Source of the DNA: Rehmannia glutinosa
Taxonomy: Eukaryota; Streptophyta; Magnoliopsida; Lamiales; Orobanchaceae
Assembly (NCBI GenBank): GCA_016081115.2
Contig: CM071928.1
Span: 62,007,950 to 62,071,949, forward strand
DNA length: 64,000 bases
Direction of reading: 5' to 3'
The translations under genes were made by a program, and so were the position numbers. Under the pieces are notes generated by a model. It had not been told where the DNA came from, made no database searches, and saw only the letters and a program-made list of their open reading frames with translations. Below are positions 23,554-35,958 of this stretch, piece after piece; position 1 is the stretch's first letter; every line of letters starts with the position of its first letter.

Positions 23554-26255
23554 CTTTCCAAAGATTTTGGCCTTTAATCGAGGGGAGGTTTATAGTGCAT
23601 GCACTAGTTGGATTCGAAATGGAGCCTTGCCTCAAGGTATTAATGATCTAACATTGTCTTAGTACCAAAAATGTAATGATTCGATTAGTTTAAAGGATTG
23701 GTGTCCTATATCCTTGAGCAATGTGATATATAAAATCTTGGCAAATGTTTGGCTAATAGGCTCAAAAAAGTGATTTCTTGTTTGATTTCTTGAATCAATC
23801 GGCATTTGTTCCTGGAAGATCAATTATTGATAACGTACAAATTGCATTCGAGATTTTGCATAGTATGAAGAGGAAGATGAAAGGTAAGCTTGGAGATGTA
23901 GCTTTAAAAATTGATATCAGTAAAGCTTATGATAGCATGAATTGGAGTTTTTATAAATCTATGATGTTAAAACGGGTTTTGATAGAAGTTGGGTAAGATG
24001 GATTATGATGTGTGTGACTTCGGTTCAATACACTGAGTCAATGGAGAATCGGTTGGACTATTATTCCGGAATAAGGCCTAAGATAAGGTGATCCCCTCTC
24101 GCCCTATATTTTTATCTTGTGTGTCGAGGGTCTGGTTAGACCTATTATTCCTTAACGAGGCCTAAGATAAGGTGATCCCTCTCGCCTCTTCTTTTATCTT
24201 ATGTGTCGAGGTCTCTCTTTTTAATTAAAGATGTGGAATCTAAAGGCGTCTTCATGGTGCGAGTGTGTGTAGACGAGCTCTGTCTATTTTGTATTTATTT
24301 TTTTTTGCGCATTTATAGTCTCTTATTTTTTAGAGCTTCAGATGACGAATGCAATTATCTAATCAAGAATTTTGAAGAGTATAAAAGGCGTCTGGCCAAG
24401 GGGTTAATTTTGGCAAATCCGGGGTTATGTTCAGTTCGAACATCCCTCAACATACCAGGGATCCTTGTGTCGATTTTGGGCGTGAGGCAACTTCTTAATA
24501 CCGGGAGATATTTGGGGTCATTGTCACTTATTGGTAGGAAGAAAAAGGATGTTTTTCGCACATTAAAGATAAAATGTGGAATTATGTTCGAGTTGGCAAG
24601 GAAAAGCTTTTATTGGGGCGGAAAGAAATCTTGATAAAGGGCGTTGCACAAGTTGTTCCTCTTATGTCATGAGCACGCTCTTACCTTTATCTTTATTGGA
24701 AGAGCTTGGGAAAATGTTGAATTTCTTTTGGTGGGGTAATGGAAAAGATAGTTCGAAGGGGATTAAATGGATGAAATGGGAAAGGATGTGTGCTCGTAAA
24801 GATGAAGGTGGCTTGGGATATAGAGATTTGTTCTGTTTTAATATGACTCTCTTGCGTAAACAAGGATGAAAAATTTCACGGATCCTGGATGCTTTAGTTA
24901 CGAGGATTTTCAAAGTCAAATATTTTTCAAATGGGGATTTTCTTGATTCAAAACTAGTTCTTGTCCTAGTTTTATTTGGAGAAGTATCCGAGTTCCCAGT
25001 GGTGCTTAAAAAAGGGGTGAGATGGAGGATTGGAGATGGTTCTTGGATTAAAGTGTGGGGGAGCCATGGATAAGGGATGATTCGACTTACGTATTTTATT
25101 CGACTGCACTTTAGAGACCTTCGAGTATATGATTTTTACGATCCCAGACCTCACAATGGGATATCGAGCTTGTTGAAGAGATTTTTAATGAGAAGGATAT
25201 ACAACAAATTGTTCGAATTCCACCAAACAGTCTTGCTACTGAGGATATAAGTGTATGGCATTTTTCAAAAAATGGTCAATACTTGATTAAGAGTGGATCT
25301 AGAATTGCATTGAATGAAGGAAACCAAGTTAGAAGAGACTTTTCCGGTATGTGGAGAAGTTTATGGAAATTAAAGATCCTTCTAAAGGTGAAACATTTTA
25401 TTTGGAGGTTATGTACGGAAAACCTTCATACTCGTAATAATCTATCAAGGAGACATGTTGTGGTGGATTGTAATTGTGTCCTATGTCATGTGGACTATGA
25501 AACATGGCATATATTTATTGAGTGTACACTCAGTCGAGAAGGTTGGGAGAAGGCAGGCTTGAAGGAGATGATTGATGCATGGAGCGTAGAAGCTGAATCT
25601 ATGAAGGAATTTGTGGAGAATGTCCTCAACCATCAGGATGAGTGGATTGTATTTAAGTCTCTCATGATATTATGTAGCCTGTGGAAGGAAAGAAATGAGG
25701 AATTATGAAACAGAAAACATAATGGTGCAGGTGGTATTGTCAAAATAGCGAGATTTGTGCTTTTACGAGTTGGTGTGCTTTGCTAATTCTGTTGTCAAGA
25801 AATGAAAATTCAACAGGGATTGCAATGGTGGTATGGGATGATAGGGGGAATTTGTTTTCTCTCGAACAGTTGTATTTCACGGGATGTACCAAGTTCGTGA
25901 GGCTGAAGCAATTGAGATAGAAAAGCTTTATCATGGACAAAAAACTTGGGGTTCCAACATTTAATTGTCGAGACATATGCAAAGTACATAGTGGACAGAC
26001 TAGCTAGTTTGGAGAATGTGATTTCAGAATATGATAATATTTTGAAAGAATGTTAGAATTTATTACAAAGTGAACCTGCCTTTTCGGTAAATTTTGTTCG
26101 TAGAAACGGCAATATGGTTGTTCATGCACTATCAAATGAAACTTTTTCTTTTGATAGTCCATCAGTGTGGAGTTCTCCATCCCTTTGTATCTTGAACTAT
26201 ATCTTGGATTATTTGAGTAATTAATAAAATTTTAATGTTTTCCTAAAAAAAAAAA
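23554..26255 (+). mobile_element. 5'-truncated L1-type LINE with polyA tail
   Basis: The element starts just upstream of the RT domain, so the ORF1 and endonuclease regions are missing. It ends in an A-run at about 26246-26255. TTTTCAG occurs just before the start and just after the tail, a possible short target duplication. Coding order is RT, zf-RVT, then an RNase H-like C-terminal domain, typical of plant L1 ORF2. Stops, frameshifts and one internal duplication inactivate it. Confidence 0.85.
23560..26223 (+). pseudogene. LINE ORF2 pseudogene: RT, zf-RVT, RNase H-like
   Basis: The RT part shows ISLSNVIYKILA near 23700, then QSAFVPGRSIIDNVQIAFE and LKIDISKAYDSMNW (catalytic Asp region) in the open stretch 23778-23996. 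The GLRQGDPLSP-like box near 24075-24105 is frameshifted and repeated (see findings). The zf-RVT region is open at 25283-25708, with conserved Trp residues and a Cys-X2-Cys...His-X4-Cys arrangement (CVLCHVDYETWHIFIEC). An RNase H-like end (FVRRNGNMVVHAL) is near 26090-26130. It would encode the enzyme for target-primed reverse transcription but cannot in this state. Confidence 0.85.
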
Positions 26256-29145
26256 TTTTTTGCTTTTCAGATTTAACTAATGAAATGAGATTTTATTATC
26301 TTCGGTGGTCAACTTTCTTTAAATAAACCATCTTTTAAAGTTATATAAAAGATAGAGTTATATAAGCTTTTCAAATCTGTGTGTGTACTGTATTAATTAT
26401 TATATTTGTATTTTTTCTTTTTATTTTAAACATTACTAATTTTTTCCGTTTAAATCCATTTTTGACGTATAATGTATCCAATTAGTCATTTTTTATAGAC
26501 TTCAACTTGACACCAATATTGCATATATAAAATAAAAAAAATGAACATAATAAATAAAAGGAAATATATGATACATTTGCTCATTAGTTTATAATGTGCT
26601 TTACAATATGCATTTGAGCTACTGGACATCAATTTGTATATTCATATATTTTGACTATCTATAATACATGTATAGTTTATATTTGAGATTATTTTATTTA
26701 TTCATAATTATATAGAATTGCATTCAAGTTGATTACATTCTATCAAAACATATTTATTTTAATTGAAGAAAATATCTCAAAATATGTATCCAAATATTAT
26801 TTATATATATTATACTATGACGCGCTGTTACGAATACGGGACACGGATATGATACAACATGGGTACGAGAATACAACATATTTTGAAATTTTAAGGATAC
26901 GAGTATAATATATATACATATAAAATTATATATTTTTATATTATTTGAAATACAGACGTACTAATATAATTAAAAGGACAATATTTCAAGCACAAAAACT
27001 AAAATTAAGTAAGTACTCAACCGAAATGTGATAACTCACATAGTCACGTATAAAAATGCCAAATCTATTTCCATGTGTAGATATATCCATGATGTATCCA
27101 TGAAGTATCGGACACGTATCTAGTATAGGTACGACATCCTCGGAAAAGTGTATGTGTTTCTAGATATTATATATAAACCATACATAACATTATAATTATA
27201 TATATTCATGTAAGAATAAACAAATTTTTTTATTTAATATGGAATTATATTCATAATAATGTATATAGAAAATTACTTCTTATATTTATTAACATACTTT
27301 TCATGTTAGTAGATCTTTTTAATAGTTATCAGTGTATTTTGATATTCAACTTTTAAAGTTGTACATTTTGACTATTAGATATGAAGTTTTTTGATTGATA
27401 TTTTTTTTGATATATGTATATATATAAATAAAATAGTTTTTATATTTTGAAATGTTTCATTTTCCCCTAAAATTATGTTGCTAAATAAGAAACAAGATTT
27501 TTGTTTAATTTCTTTAATAATTCTATCAATTGTTTAACTTTTTAAACCCTAGAAAATATTGAAATTTTAAATGACTTTATTTGTTGATTGTATTAGAAAT
27601 ATAATACATTAATAATTTAGCATTGGGAATTGTTTTTTTTTTTCAAATTGTTACTTTCTTAAAGATAAATATGTTCAATAAATGGATACAATTCACATTC
27701 ACAAAATTATTTATCAACCAAATTTATTATCCTTAAAGAGGAATTTTAATATAATAATTTATTTTAATATTGTTTAACTGTATGGTTTATAATCAAATTA
27801 ATTAAATTTCTATTTTAATTATTTATTAAAATTCTAAAAAATTTCAATCACTAAAAATTATTTTTGTACAAATACAATTTGTGCATCGCCCATCCCTGAA
27901 ACATACCAAATATGAGAAATCAAATAAAATATAATAAATAGAAAATCCAAATAGTACAATACAAATCTCCACAACTAAAATTCAAAAAATTAAAAATTGA
28001 CTTAATAACATGAATAAATAAAATACATGGTAAAATCAACAAAAATAAAAAATATCTCATGAAAATAAATCTAATAAAAACAATGTTGTGAAAACTATAT
28101 TTTGTTGACTACAATTTCATTAATTATTGTACTTAGTTCTCATATTATCTTATATACACGTGTTAACTATTTATTTATTTTACAATGAGCTTTTGTCAAA
28201 AGTTTTGCCACCAATTTACACCTACAAACACTTTGGAAAATAATTTTTCATCCGAATTTACTACTATAATCTTGAAAAAAAGTGTGACACCAATTTTCAC
28301 ACTTATTAAAAATCCAGACATGACTAAAACGAAAGAGGCGATGTAGGTGCACCTGTGCGGTTCTATGATCGAAGATGGAACACAAATACACAACCTTAAA
28401 TGTATTATTTATAATATGAAGTATGATACTTTTTTTCTTTGTTGACTTCATCAATAAAAAAATATTAAATAATATTTCATGTCTATTGTTTGATGCTACA
28501 TCAAAGTTATTATAATACATGAGATATAAATCCACGAATTATTAGGAAAATGCACACATCACAGTACAAAGCAGAGACCTCACAGATATACACTCGTGCA
28601 TCGCATAGATAAACCATTGTTATCGTAACAAGATCAAGAAAGTAAATCCATTCTGAAACCAAATTTAAGGGTGTTATTATATTTTTACCTTTTTCTAAAA
28701 ACGTTTGACCACTTAAATTGACACATCATCATTATATTTTGTAACCAACTTAAGTTACTTTTAAATTATTCAAATAAAAACAAATTAATACATAAAACTT
28801 TTGACCAATCACAATTTATAAATCAATTCTCTTATTGCCAATTCTTATGAATCTTGCTCAAAAAAATTATTATGAATCAATTATTACAAAAATTGATTAT
28901 ACTTAAAGTGGCATATTCTCGTAAAATCAAATTTTAGGTGAAATCCACAATAATACCTCGTATCCCAGAATTATACTTTATCAATTTTTGCTTAAACATC
29001 GGTGCATTAATTTTTGTGATGAAATGTAGAAAGAGTCCATGGAGATTAATAACATTACCAACAAAAGCATCATAAAAACTTTGATTAAAAAAAATGAAAA
29101 AGGAAACAAATTGAAATAGTGTACCTCTTTTTTTTTAATAAGAAA
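26256..29145. other. AT-rich intergenic DNA, no gene seen
   Basis: Mostly low-complexity A/T sequence. Between 26820 and 27160 two GGACACG-containing blocks (tacgggacacggat; tatcggacacgtat) suggest a decayed dispersed repeat, but ends are not visible. No coding or RNA feature is recognised. Confidence 0.5.
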
Positions 29146-29680
29146 ATGGCCTTGTTTGTTTATGTTTCTGGCCCCATTTCCAATTTCCAACTATTCATGT
29201 AAATGGAATCACGTTTGTTTTAAAATTTCCAATTAAATCATCATTTTCACTTTCCACTTTTCAAATAAAACATCATCTCAAACCTACAATTTCAATTCTC
29301 AACCCTATACACTATCATACATCACTTATCAATCACTATTCTTATTTTTTAATCCATTATATATGTGGGACCCACCATTACCAACTTTATTACTAAAAAT
29401 ATTATTATATATATCTAATGGGACCCACTAATGCCTGAATCTTACAAATATAATATTATAAATTCATTAAAATATTCAACCACTATCAACTTTTTAAATT
29501 ATTATATACATAAAATACTATTTCAAAACTACTTAACCAAACATAATCTCATTTCCAAACCTACATAAAACTCATTCTCATTCACTCATCGAAACATAAT
29601 TCCGCCACACGAAACCAATAAATTAAAATTCATTTTCCAACACTAAAACTAGAAAATCAATAAACATAACCGCCAATACC
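29146..29680. repeat. Putative non-autonomous DNA element, copy 1
   Basis: It begins with GGCCTTGTTTGTTTATGTTT and ends near TTTTCCAACACTAAAACTAG. The same beginning and ending types recur at 30066-30456. AT-rich and non-coding; superfamily unknown. Confidence 0.35.
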
Positions 29681-30065
29681 TCTTGTTTTTTTCTGAAAAT
29701 ATAGAAAGTAAACACGTGTCAGCCCACGTGACATGAGTGGGACCACCGGCAGTCGTCTTTTAAGGGGCACCCACCTTTCCTTTTCTTCAAAAGTCATTAT
29801 AGAAATATGCCCATACCCTCCAAACTTTTGATTTTGACACTCTTTTTGTTTTGCAGTCTTTCCTTCAACTCCCACCCCAACCCCAACCCCAACCCCTCCA
29901 GCACACCATATTTAAAGAAAAATAATTCTTGGTATATATATATATATGTTTGACATTATTTTAAAAAAAATCTCAACCTATTCTTTTAAAATAAAACTAC
30001 ACCCATAAACAAAAACCTTACTGCAAATGTTTGATCAAACTCATTTAAACCTCGTCTTTGATAGT
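29681..30065. other. Intergenic DNA with a CCCCAA repeat
   Basis: A short (CCCCAA)n run lies at about 29873-29895. A G-box-like CACGTG occurs near 29713 and a second CACGTG near 29724. No convincing gene follows. Confidence 0.4.
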
Positions 30066-30456
30066 TAGGGCCATGTATGGTTATGTTTTTAAACCCATTT
30101 TTACATTCCAATTATTTCAAAAATGAGTTTATGTTTGTTTAGGAAGTTCTCAAAAATGAAGTCATTTCCGGTTTCACTTTTTCATGAAAATATTCTTTTG
30201 AAAATACAACCAAACAAATTTTCACCCCAATCACGCAAATCTATATGAAAATACACTCCAATTACACAAATCTATTGTCAAAAATACATTCGTAAAACTA
30301 TAACCAACTGATTTTTAATTTCCAAATAAAAATTTAGACAACAAACCAAACATATTTCCAATTCTCACATGGAAATTAATAAAGCTTAGAAAATTAGTTT
30401 TCCAACACTAGAAACCTGGAAATTAGCTTGGGAAATGCATCAATACAAGGCCTGGG
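30066..30456. repeat. Putative non-autonomous DNA element, copy 2
   Basis: Left end AGGGCCATGTATGGTTATG; right end contains TTTTCCAACACTAGAAACC and closes with ACAAGGCC, an imperfect inverse of the left end. Related in design to 29146-29680. Confidence 0.4.
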
Positions 30457-31982
30457 GGTGTCAATGGGTGTGGTAAGGCTGAGATCCAACCCCGGGTCCG
30501 CCTTATTTAGGGTTGTTTTGAGACAAGTAATTAAATGGGTCTCTCACATGTAATGTGTAAGCATTTTCAAACTCGGGTGGACGAGAGACGGATAATGGAT
30601 TTAGATCCGACTCCATATAGTTAGAGATGGCAAAATCCACCCCAGGGTTTAGTTTGGTGGTCAACAAATTCAGAGTTCAAAAGTCGCCTATTTGCCCTAA
30701 CCCCGAGCCAAATGAGCTAGCCCAACTTTTTTCAGGCCATCAATTTTTTCTTATGGAATGTATACATGGGATGGATCACTGGGCAATTTTTGTGGCGACC
30801 AAAATCGGGTCACCGGCAAATTTTGTAAAGCCCGATGTCGGTAGAGCTTTCTGACTCCACCCGTTGCCGATCTACATAGTCAATGTATATTAGATTTTTG
30901 TGTTTCTTTTATTAAGAAAGAAACTTTTTTTTTTAATTGAGGAATTTTTTTTGCCCTCCGAACTATTCGAGTTTTTCGACTTTGCCACCTAAATTTTTTT
31001 TTGGGACAATATACCTCCTGAGTTCACGAGTTTTGCACAAAGCTTCCGGGGCTCATTTATAATATTCCACCGAGTTTGGTCATGTGTCATGCACGTGGGG
31101 GCAAAATTGTCATTTGACTCAAAATATACTAATGTTATCATAGTTTACCATCTACACATTGTGTGATTGTCACTTTGTCTATAAACTTTGAGTGATTTAC
31201 ACTTTGTTACCTCGATTAAAAAAAATTAAAAATTTATATGTATATATATTTATTTTATATCTTTGATACAAAGTAATAAATTTAACAAGTATTATATTCA
31301 ATAAAGTATATTATCAATACAATTATTTTATAATATATTCCTTTTAACTTGTTTAATTTACTGTTTTTTCACATCAAAAATTAGGAAAAGAACTATTTTT
31401 ATGAATTTTGAAGTGAAAAATATTATAAATATACACCAATGTCAATTTTATAATAATATAATTCATTTTAAAAATAATTTTATAAATTCCAGTAAATTTA
31501 AAAAACATAAAAGTATTGCAACTTTAATGACACACATTATTTATATCTTAGTATATTGTATAGAATTTTTAAAATATGATTTAAACTTATTATTACTTAA
31601 TTTATTTTATTTTTATGTCATTTATAATATAGATTGTCTAATGATAGAAAAATATTAAATTTATGAATCCATATTGCTTAAGTTTAGACTATTTATTTAT
31701 GAAAATCCATTCTAATATATTAGAATTTATATTTGCCTATGCATATTATTTTATTTGCGGCAAAATGGATAAATACTTGTTTGTGTATATTTATTATTTA
31801 TAATTTGATAAAATAGATTAACATTAATCTCAACTTTTTTAATTTATAAACAAATAAAGTAAATCAAGGAAGTAAACTATAATTCTACAATTCTACAATC
31901 CTATAAAAAGTAATAAAGAAAAGATTATAAAATAATCTTATTGATAATATATTTTATTGAAGTGAATACTATTTATTTGTTT
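30457..31982. other. Intergenic DNA, no gene seen
   Basis: The first few hundred bases are GC-richer and the rest very AT-rich. Only chance frames are found. Confidence 0.5.
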
Positions 31983-32788
31983 GGGAAAATTGCAAAATTG
32001 GTCCTATAACTATAGGCGCTTTGCAATTTCGATCCTATAAGTATAGAATCTGCAAAATTAGTCCTAAATTTGATTATTTTTTGCAAAATTGGTCCTATAT
32101 GTTTCATATCTAAGTAATTTCTTGGCCCTCAGAATTTCAAGCTTGTTGCAAAATTGGTCCCCAGAGTTTATTTAATATTTTTAAAATACCAAGAATACCT
32201 TTATGCACATCAATGGCTTATTTGACTAAGTGTTTTTGCTTCAAAATGGTATCGTGAGCCTATGTTTATTAAAATTTTTAGTTTTATTTATTATATTTAT
32301 ATAATTAACAATTGGTGAGAAGAATTTTCTCGAGAAAACGGATATGGACAATCTACCTTATAGACACAACGATCATCTACGTATAAAATTGGGGGTACAA
32401 TTATCAAAAAATTCAACTATATTTTTAGTAAAGAAAAATCAATATACATTTGTACCCCTATTTTTACAAAAAGTAAAATTAGTATTAGAAAATTCAAATA
32501 AAACAATACAAATCCCCACAATAAAATTTCAAAATTAAAAATTCACTTAAGAACTTGAATAAATAAACCATGGCAAAAGTCAAAACCTACAAAACTAAAA
32601 AAAAAAATGAAAAATCTAATAATATCAATAATGTTACAAAAATTGTGTATTGTTGTATCTTGTTTTCTTAATTATTATAATTATCTCTTTTATATATGTG
32701 TATTAATGTTTTATGTACGGTTCTGTAATCAACTTTTACAAAATTTTAAAAAAGCATTTTGTGCTATGACTTTAAATAATTAACAAAA

Positions 32789-32829
32789 TTGCAAGAGCGA
32801 AGCTCAACCAACCGAGCTATATCCCCGAG
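32789..32829 (-). tRNA. tRNA-Ala(UGC)-like 5' half (not a complete gene)
   Basis: On the reverse strand the acceptor stem begins GGGGATATAGCTC, followed by the D-arm GGTTGGTTGAGC and an anticodon stem-loop with TGC. It resembles the 5' exon of the plastid trnA-UGC gene or a tRNA-Ala-derived retroposon head. The T-arm and 3' acceptor strand are absent, so no functional tRNA is expected. A B-box-like stretch (GATTCAAGTCCC, reverse strand) lies at about 32885-32900, on the wrong side for the same gene. Confidence 0.4.
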
Positions 32830-33064
32830 CCTAGTGGAGCATGCATGAAGTAGTGGATGTTTCTTCTAGTGCGGTGGGCCGTCCCGGGACTTGAATCGAG
32901 ACCTCGCCGTGAAGTAAATCATCGCACCTACGGTCCAGTTATATGCACATTTTTTAAAATCTATCGTACTCAATTTCAAAAATCTTGAATCCGCCATCGA
33001 TAGACATATCGTCAAATTTTGACGATGTATGCCTAAGAACACCAGGATGAAGATAATATATTGG

Positions 33065-33150
33065 AACAATCATATTAAAATCTTCGAATAGAGAAGCTCG
33101 GATCAAATAGGTGTAACAATGTCACGAACAAAATAGATGTTAGAAAATGT
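33065..33150. repeat. Dispersed repeat piece also present at 15665-15750
   Basis: It shares TAGGTGTAACAAT, the following CACGAA and surrounding bases with 15665-15750. Identity of the family is unknown. Confidence 0.5.
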
Positions 33151-33367
33151 GAATCTTTTTATTCAATAAAAATCGGGTTTATCTAGATAAATTAGCTATG
33201 ATGTGTTAAGGATAAAATCGTTAATGTTTATCTTGTTAGAAAGATAAAGGACCAAAAATGTTACTTAGCCATAAATAAAATTATCGAGGACCAAAAATGC
33301 AACTTCAAAGATAAATGATTAAAATTGCAACTACCCCAAAACTACTGGCTAAATATGCAATTTACCC

Positions 33368-34828
33368 TTTATTTTTTTATCAAGAAGTAAAAAAATAAAA
33401 ACTATATATTCATATATTTTTTATGATTTTTTTTTAATCGAGGTGACAAAGTATAAATCACTCAAAGTTTATATAGTAAATTGATAATCACGCAAAATTT
33501 AGATGACAAAGTGCAATAACTTAAATATAATTATCAAACGATAATTTTTTTCCCACATGCATGTCACATGACAAGATTACGGTAAAATATTCCACTGCGC
33601 AGTCGGGAAACAATGTCACTGTGAAGCTTCGTGGAGGTAAAATGTCCCAAAAATAAATTTAGGTGGCAAAGTAGAAAAACGAAGAGTTTGGATGGCAACA
33701 TTTTTCCCTCTTTTTTAATTTTTTATATCATGTTTAGTTTGACAATGAAATATATCGACAAAATATCCATTTGAAATATTTTTGGTAATAGTATCATGAA
33801 AAAACTAAAACAAATAAATATAAATATATAACATTGGCGGGTTTTACCCACAGATGAGTTTTGGATTGTAGCGGATCTAAGTTTGATGAGACGGGTCGAG
33901 GTTTGGGCGAGATATGGGTCCTTTGCAACCTTAATAGTGTGGGTCTCTAGTTGAAGCAGACTAACCCACTTCATTGACATCCTTGATCTTTGACAAATCT
34001 TGCTTGCATTTGATGAATTATAATTTTATTTTATTCTTAATATGAAAGATGCATGAAAATGGGGCATGATTCACAAAGTTGTCCTCGTTGGGTTTTCACT
34101 TGATGTTGTATTCACATTGACTCAAAATATAAATATTTTATCAACATGATAACCTAAAATAGATTGTACAATAAAACATATGATTTTCTTGTAAATCAAT
34201 GTATCCAAGTCACCACTGAGGCTTGAGTTTGATGTCACTTCGGGTATTTTAGGTGCATGACTTGAAAAGTGAAACATAACATACGTTAAAGCTAGGTTTG
34301 GAGGACTTCAACTTCTAAAAGCACTCCGAATCTTCAATCGGTTTGCATCGTGATGTAAATAAAGTAAGAGGGTGAAGTAATTATTGTGGATAATAAGCCT
34401 TTATTTGGAATGTGTACATCTTATTTACTTTCATTATATTTACATGTGGCGTTATCTAGAAGGCACGATGTCAATAAATCAATGATGTCAAATAATTAAG
34501 TTCGATCGGTTCAGTCCATGTAAAAGTGCCCTTCTTGTCTCCTTTAATTGGTTTTGGGTTATTTTTAAGAGTAAAAAGAAAAATCACTTTATTGGTTTAT
34601 CAAACATGTATATGGACCAACATTTTTTTCTATGGCACAACAAATAATTAGGAAAATGATATACATATAAAGAAATTTATTGTGCATTCTCATCCTATCT
34701 TTCATAAATACGTAACATTATAACATAACATACAAAAATGGCAATACACGCTGACACAAGGTATTTAAAGTAAATTATTATTTGTTATATGCGAAAAGAA
34801 TATAACTCTGTATTAGAAGGTAAAACCC
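33368..34828. other. Intergenic DNA, no gene seen
   Basis: AT-rich sequence with short frames only. No feature is recognised. Confidence 0.6.
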
Positions 34829-35045
34829 ATGCCAAACATCGGAGTAGGTCAAGTCGATTTGGGAATACTTTTGTTTTCTTAAAGATGGTATTTCCTCTCT
34901 ATTTTAAAATGAATCCATGCCAATCATCATTTGGATCGGGTCAATTTTGGAATACTTTTGTTTTCTTAAAGGTGGTATTTCCCTTCTATTAGAAAATACA
35001 AATCCATGCCAAACATCATTTGGGTCGGGTCAATTTTGGAATACA
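34829..35045. repeat. Tandem repeat, unit about 88 bp, about 2.4 copies
   Basis: Units start at 34829, 34917 and 35006 (ATGCCAAACATC...). Each contains GGTCAA...TTTTGGAATAC followed by TTTTGTTTTCTTAAAG. The frame at 34789-34992 is a product of the repetition. Confidence 0.85.
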
Positions 35046-35369
35046 TTTTTAAAAGGATAATTATGTAAAAAACGAGTTTGGGCTATACAAAAAAATCCAA
35101 ATTTTTCTAAAAATTGCAAAAAGCAATTTAAGATTTGATTCATCTTATCGCTTCACTTCATGAAAAAATATATCCAAAGCCCTATGACATTTCTAGAAAT
35201 ATTAAAGTTACCCTCTTAAATTTAAGATAAAATAAAACTTATCGTGATTATTTGTAATTATGAAACATCTCCCGGTCATAATTAGCCCAAACCTCAGGGC
35301 TCTTTTGTGAATCTGGGTCAGGCCTCAAAGCTGGGCCATTATAGGGCGAACGGTTGGCTTCAGTGACTC

Positions 35370-35858
35370 ACTCGCGCGGCACGTGTTCAATCCCCCACTT
35401 GTGAACTAAAACAGAGCAAACAAGCAAACTTTCTGAGAGGAAATAAATTAAAGCAAATAAATTGAAAATGTCAAAACTCAAAAAGTAAAAACGAAAATCC
35501 AGCAAGAGGGAGAAGAACAAGTGGAAAACATTAGACGTCAAACAAACACTGCAAAGGTTCTCTCAACAGAAATTTTCTTGTTCTGTTTTCAGATTTTCCA
35601 TTTATTTTTCAGCTGCCGAAGGAAGAATTTGGGGGTTTTGAGTTGATGAAAAAGTCGAGGGTTTGATTTATAGGAGGCGGAGCAAATTGGAATTATGAGC
35701 TTTTTCCACAGTTTTTGAAAAGAGGTAAAGCTCTGTTTTCTTTCTTTTCCTCTTAATTATTCAAGTGATTTTCTGCGTATATTTTCTGTTTGATTAAAGC
35801 CTTTTATTTACTATTTTAATGCATTAATTACAGCACATGTAATTGAATGTATGGCATG
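35370..35858 (+). promoter_or_regulatory. Candidate promoter and 5' leader of a host gene, cut by the assembly gap
   Basis: A CACGTG G-box lies at about 35384-35389. A purine-rich then CT-rich leader follows, with short ATG frames that stop quickly (for example at 35646 and 35695). A good splice donor context, AG|GTAAAG, is at about 35724-35725. It is followed by T-rich intron-like sequence up to the N gap at 35859. This looks like a plant gene with an intron in its 5' leader. No coding exon is in the window; retrotransposon sequence begins directly after the gap. Confidence 0.4.
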
Positions 35859-35958
35859 NNNNNNNNNNNNNNNNNNNNNNNNNNNNNNNNNNNNNNNNNN
35901 NNNNNNNNNNNNNNNNNNNNNNNNNNNNNNNNNNNNNNNNNNNNNNNNNNNNNNNNNN
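35859..35958. other. Assembly gap of exactly 100 N
   Basis: One hundred N is the usual placeholder for a gap of unknown length. The sequences on its two sides (leader-like DNA and an LTR interior) are not necessarily adjacent in the genome. Confidence 1.

Larger units (their letters stand above)
31983..33367. mobile_element. MULE-like element with 'GCAAAATTGGTCC' ends
   Basis: The left end GGGAAAATTGCAAAATTGG (31983) is imperfectly inverted by the right end GCATATTT-type sequence closing in GCAATTTACCC (33367). The left subterminal region repeats GCAAAATTGGTCC at about 32080 and 32150; the right has inverted GGACCAAAAATGC units near 33245-33300. Flanking T-rich 9-mers match only about 6/9. 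No transposase was found; the interior holds a tRNA-like half and a dispersed repeat piece. Confidence 0.5.

Noticed and set aside
29873..29895. Interstitial telomere repeat
   Set aside because: The unit is CCCCAA, not the plant CCCTAAA, and the run is only a few units long.
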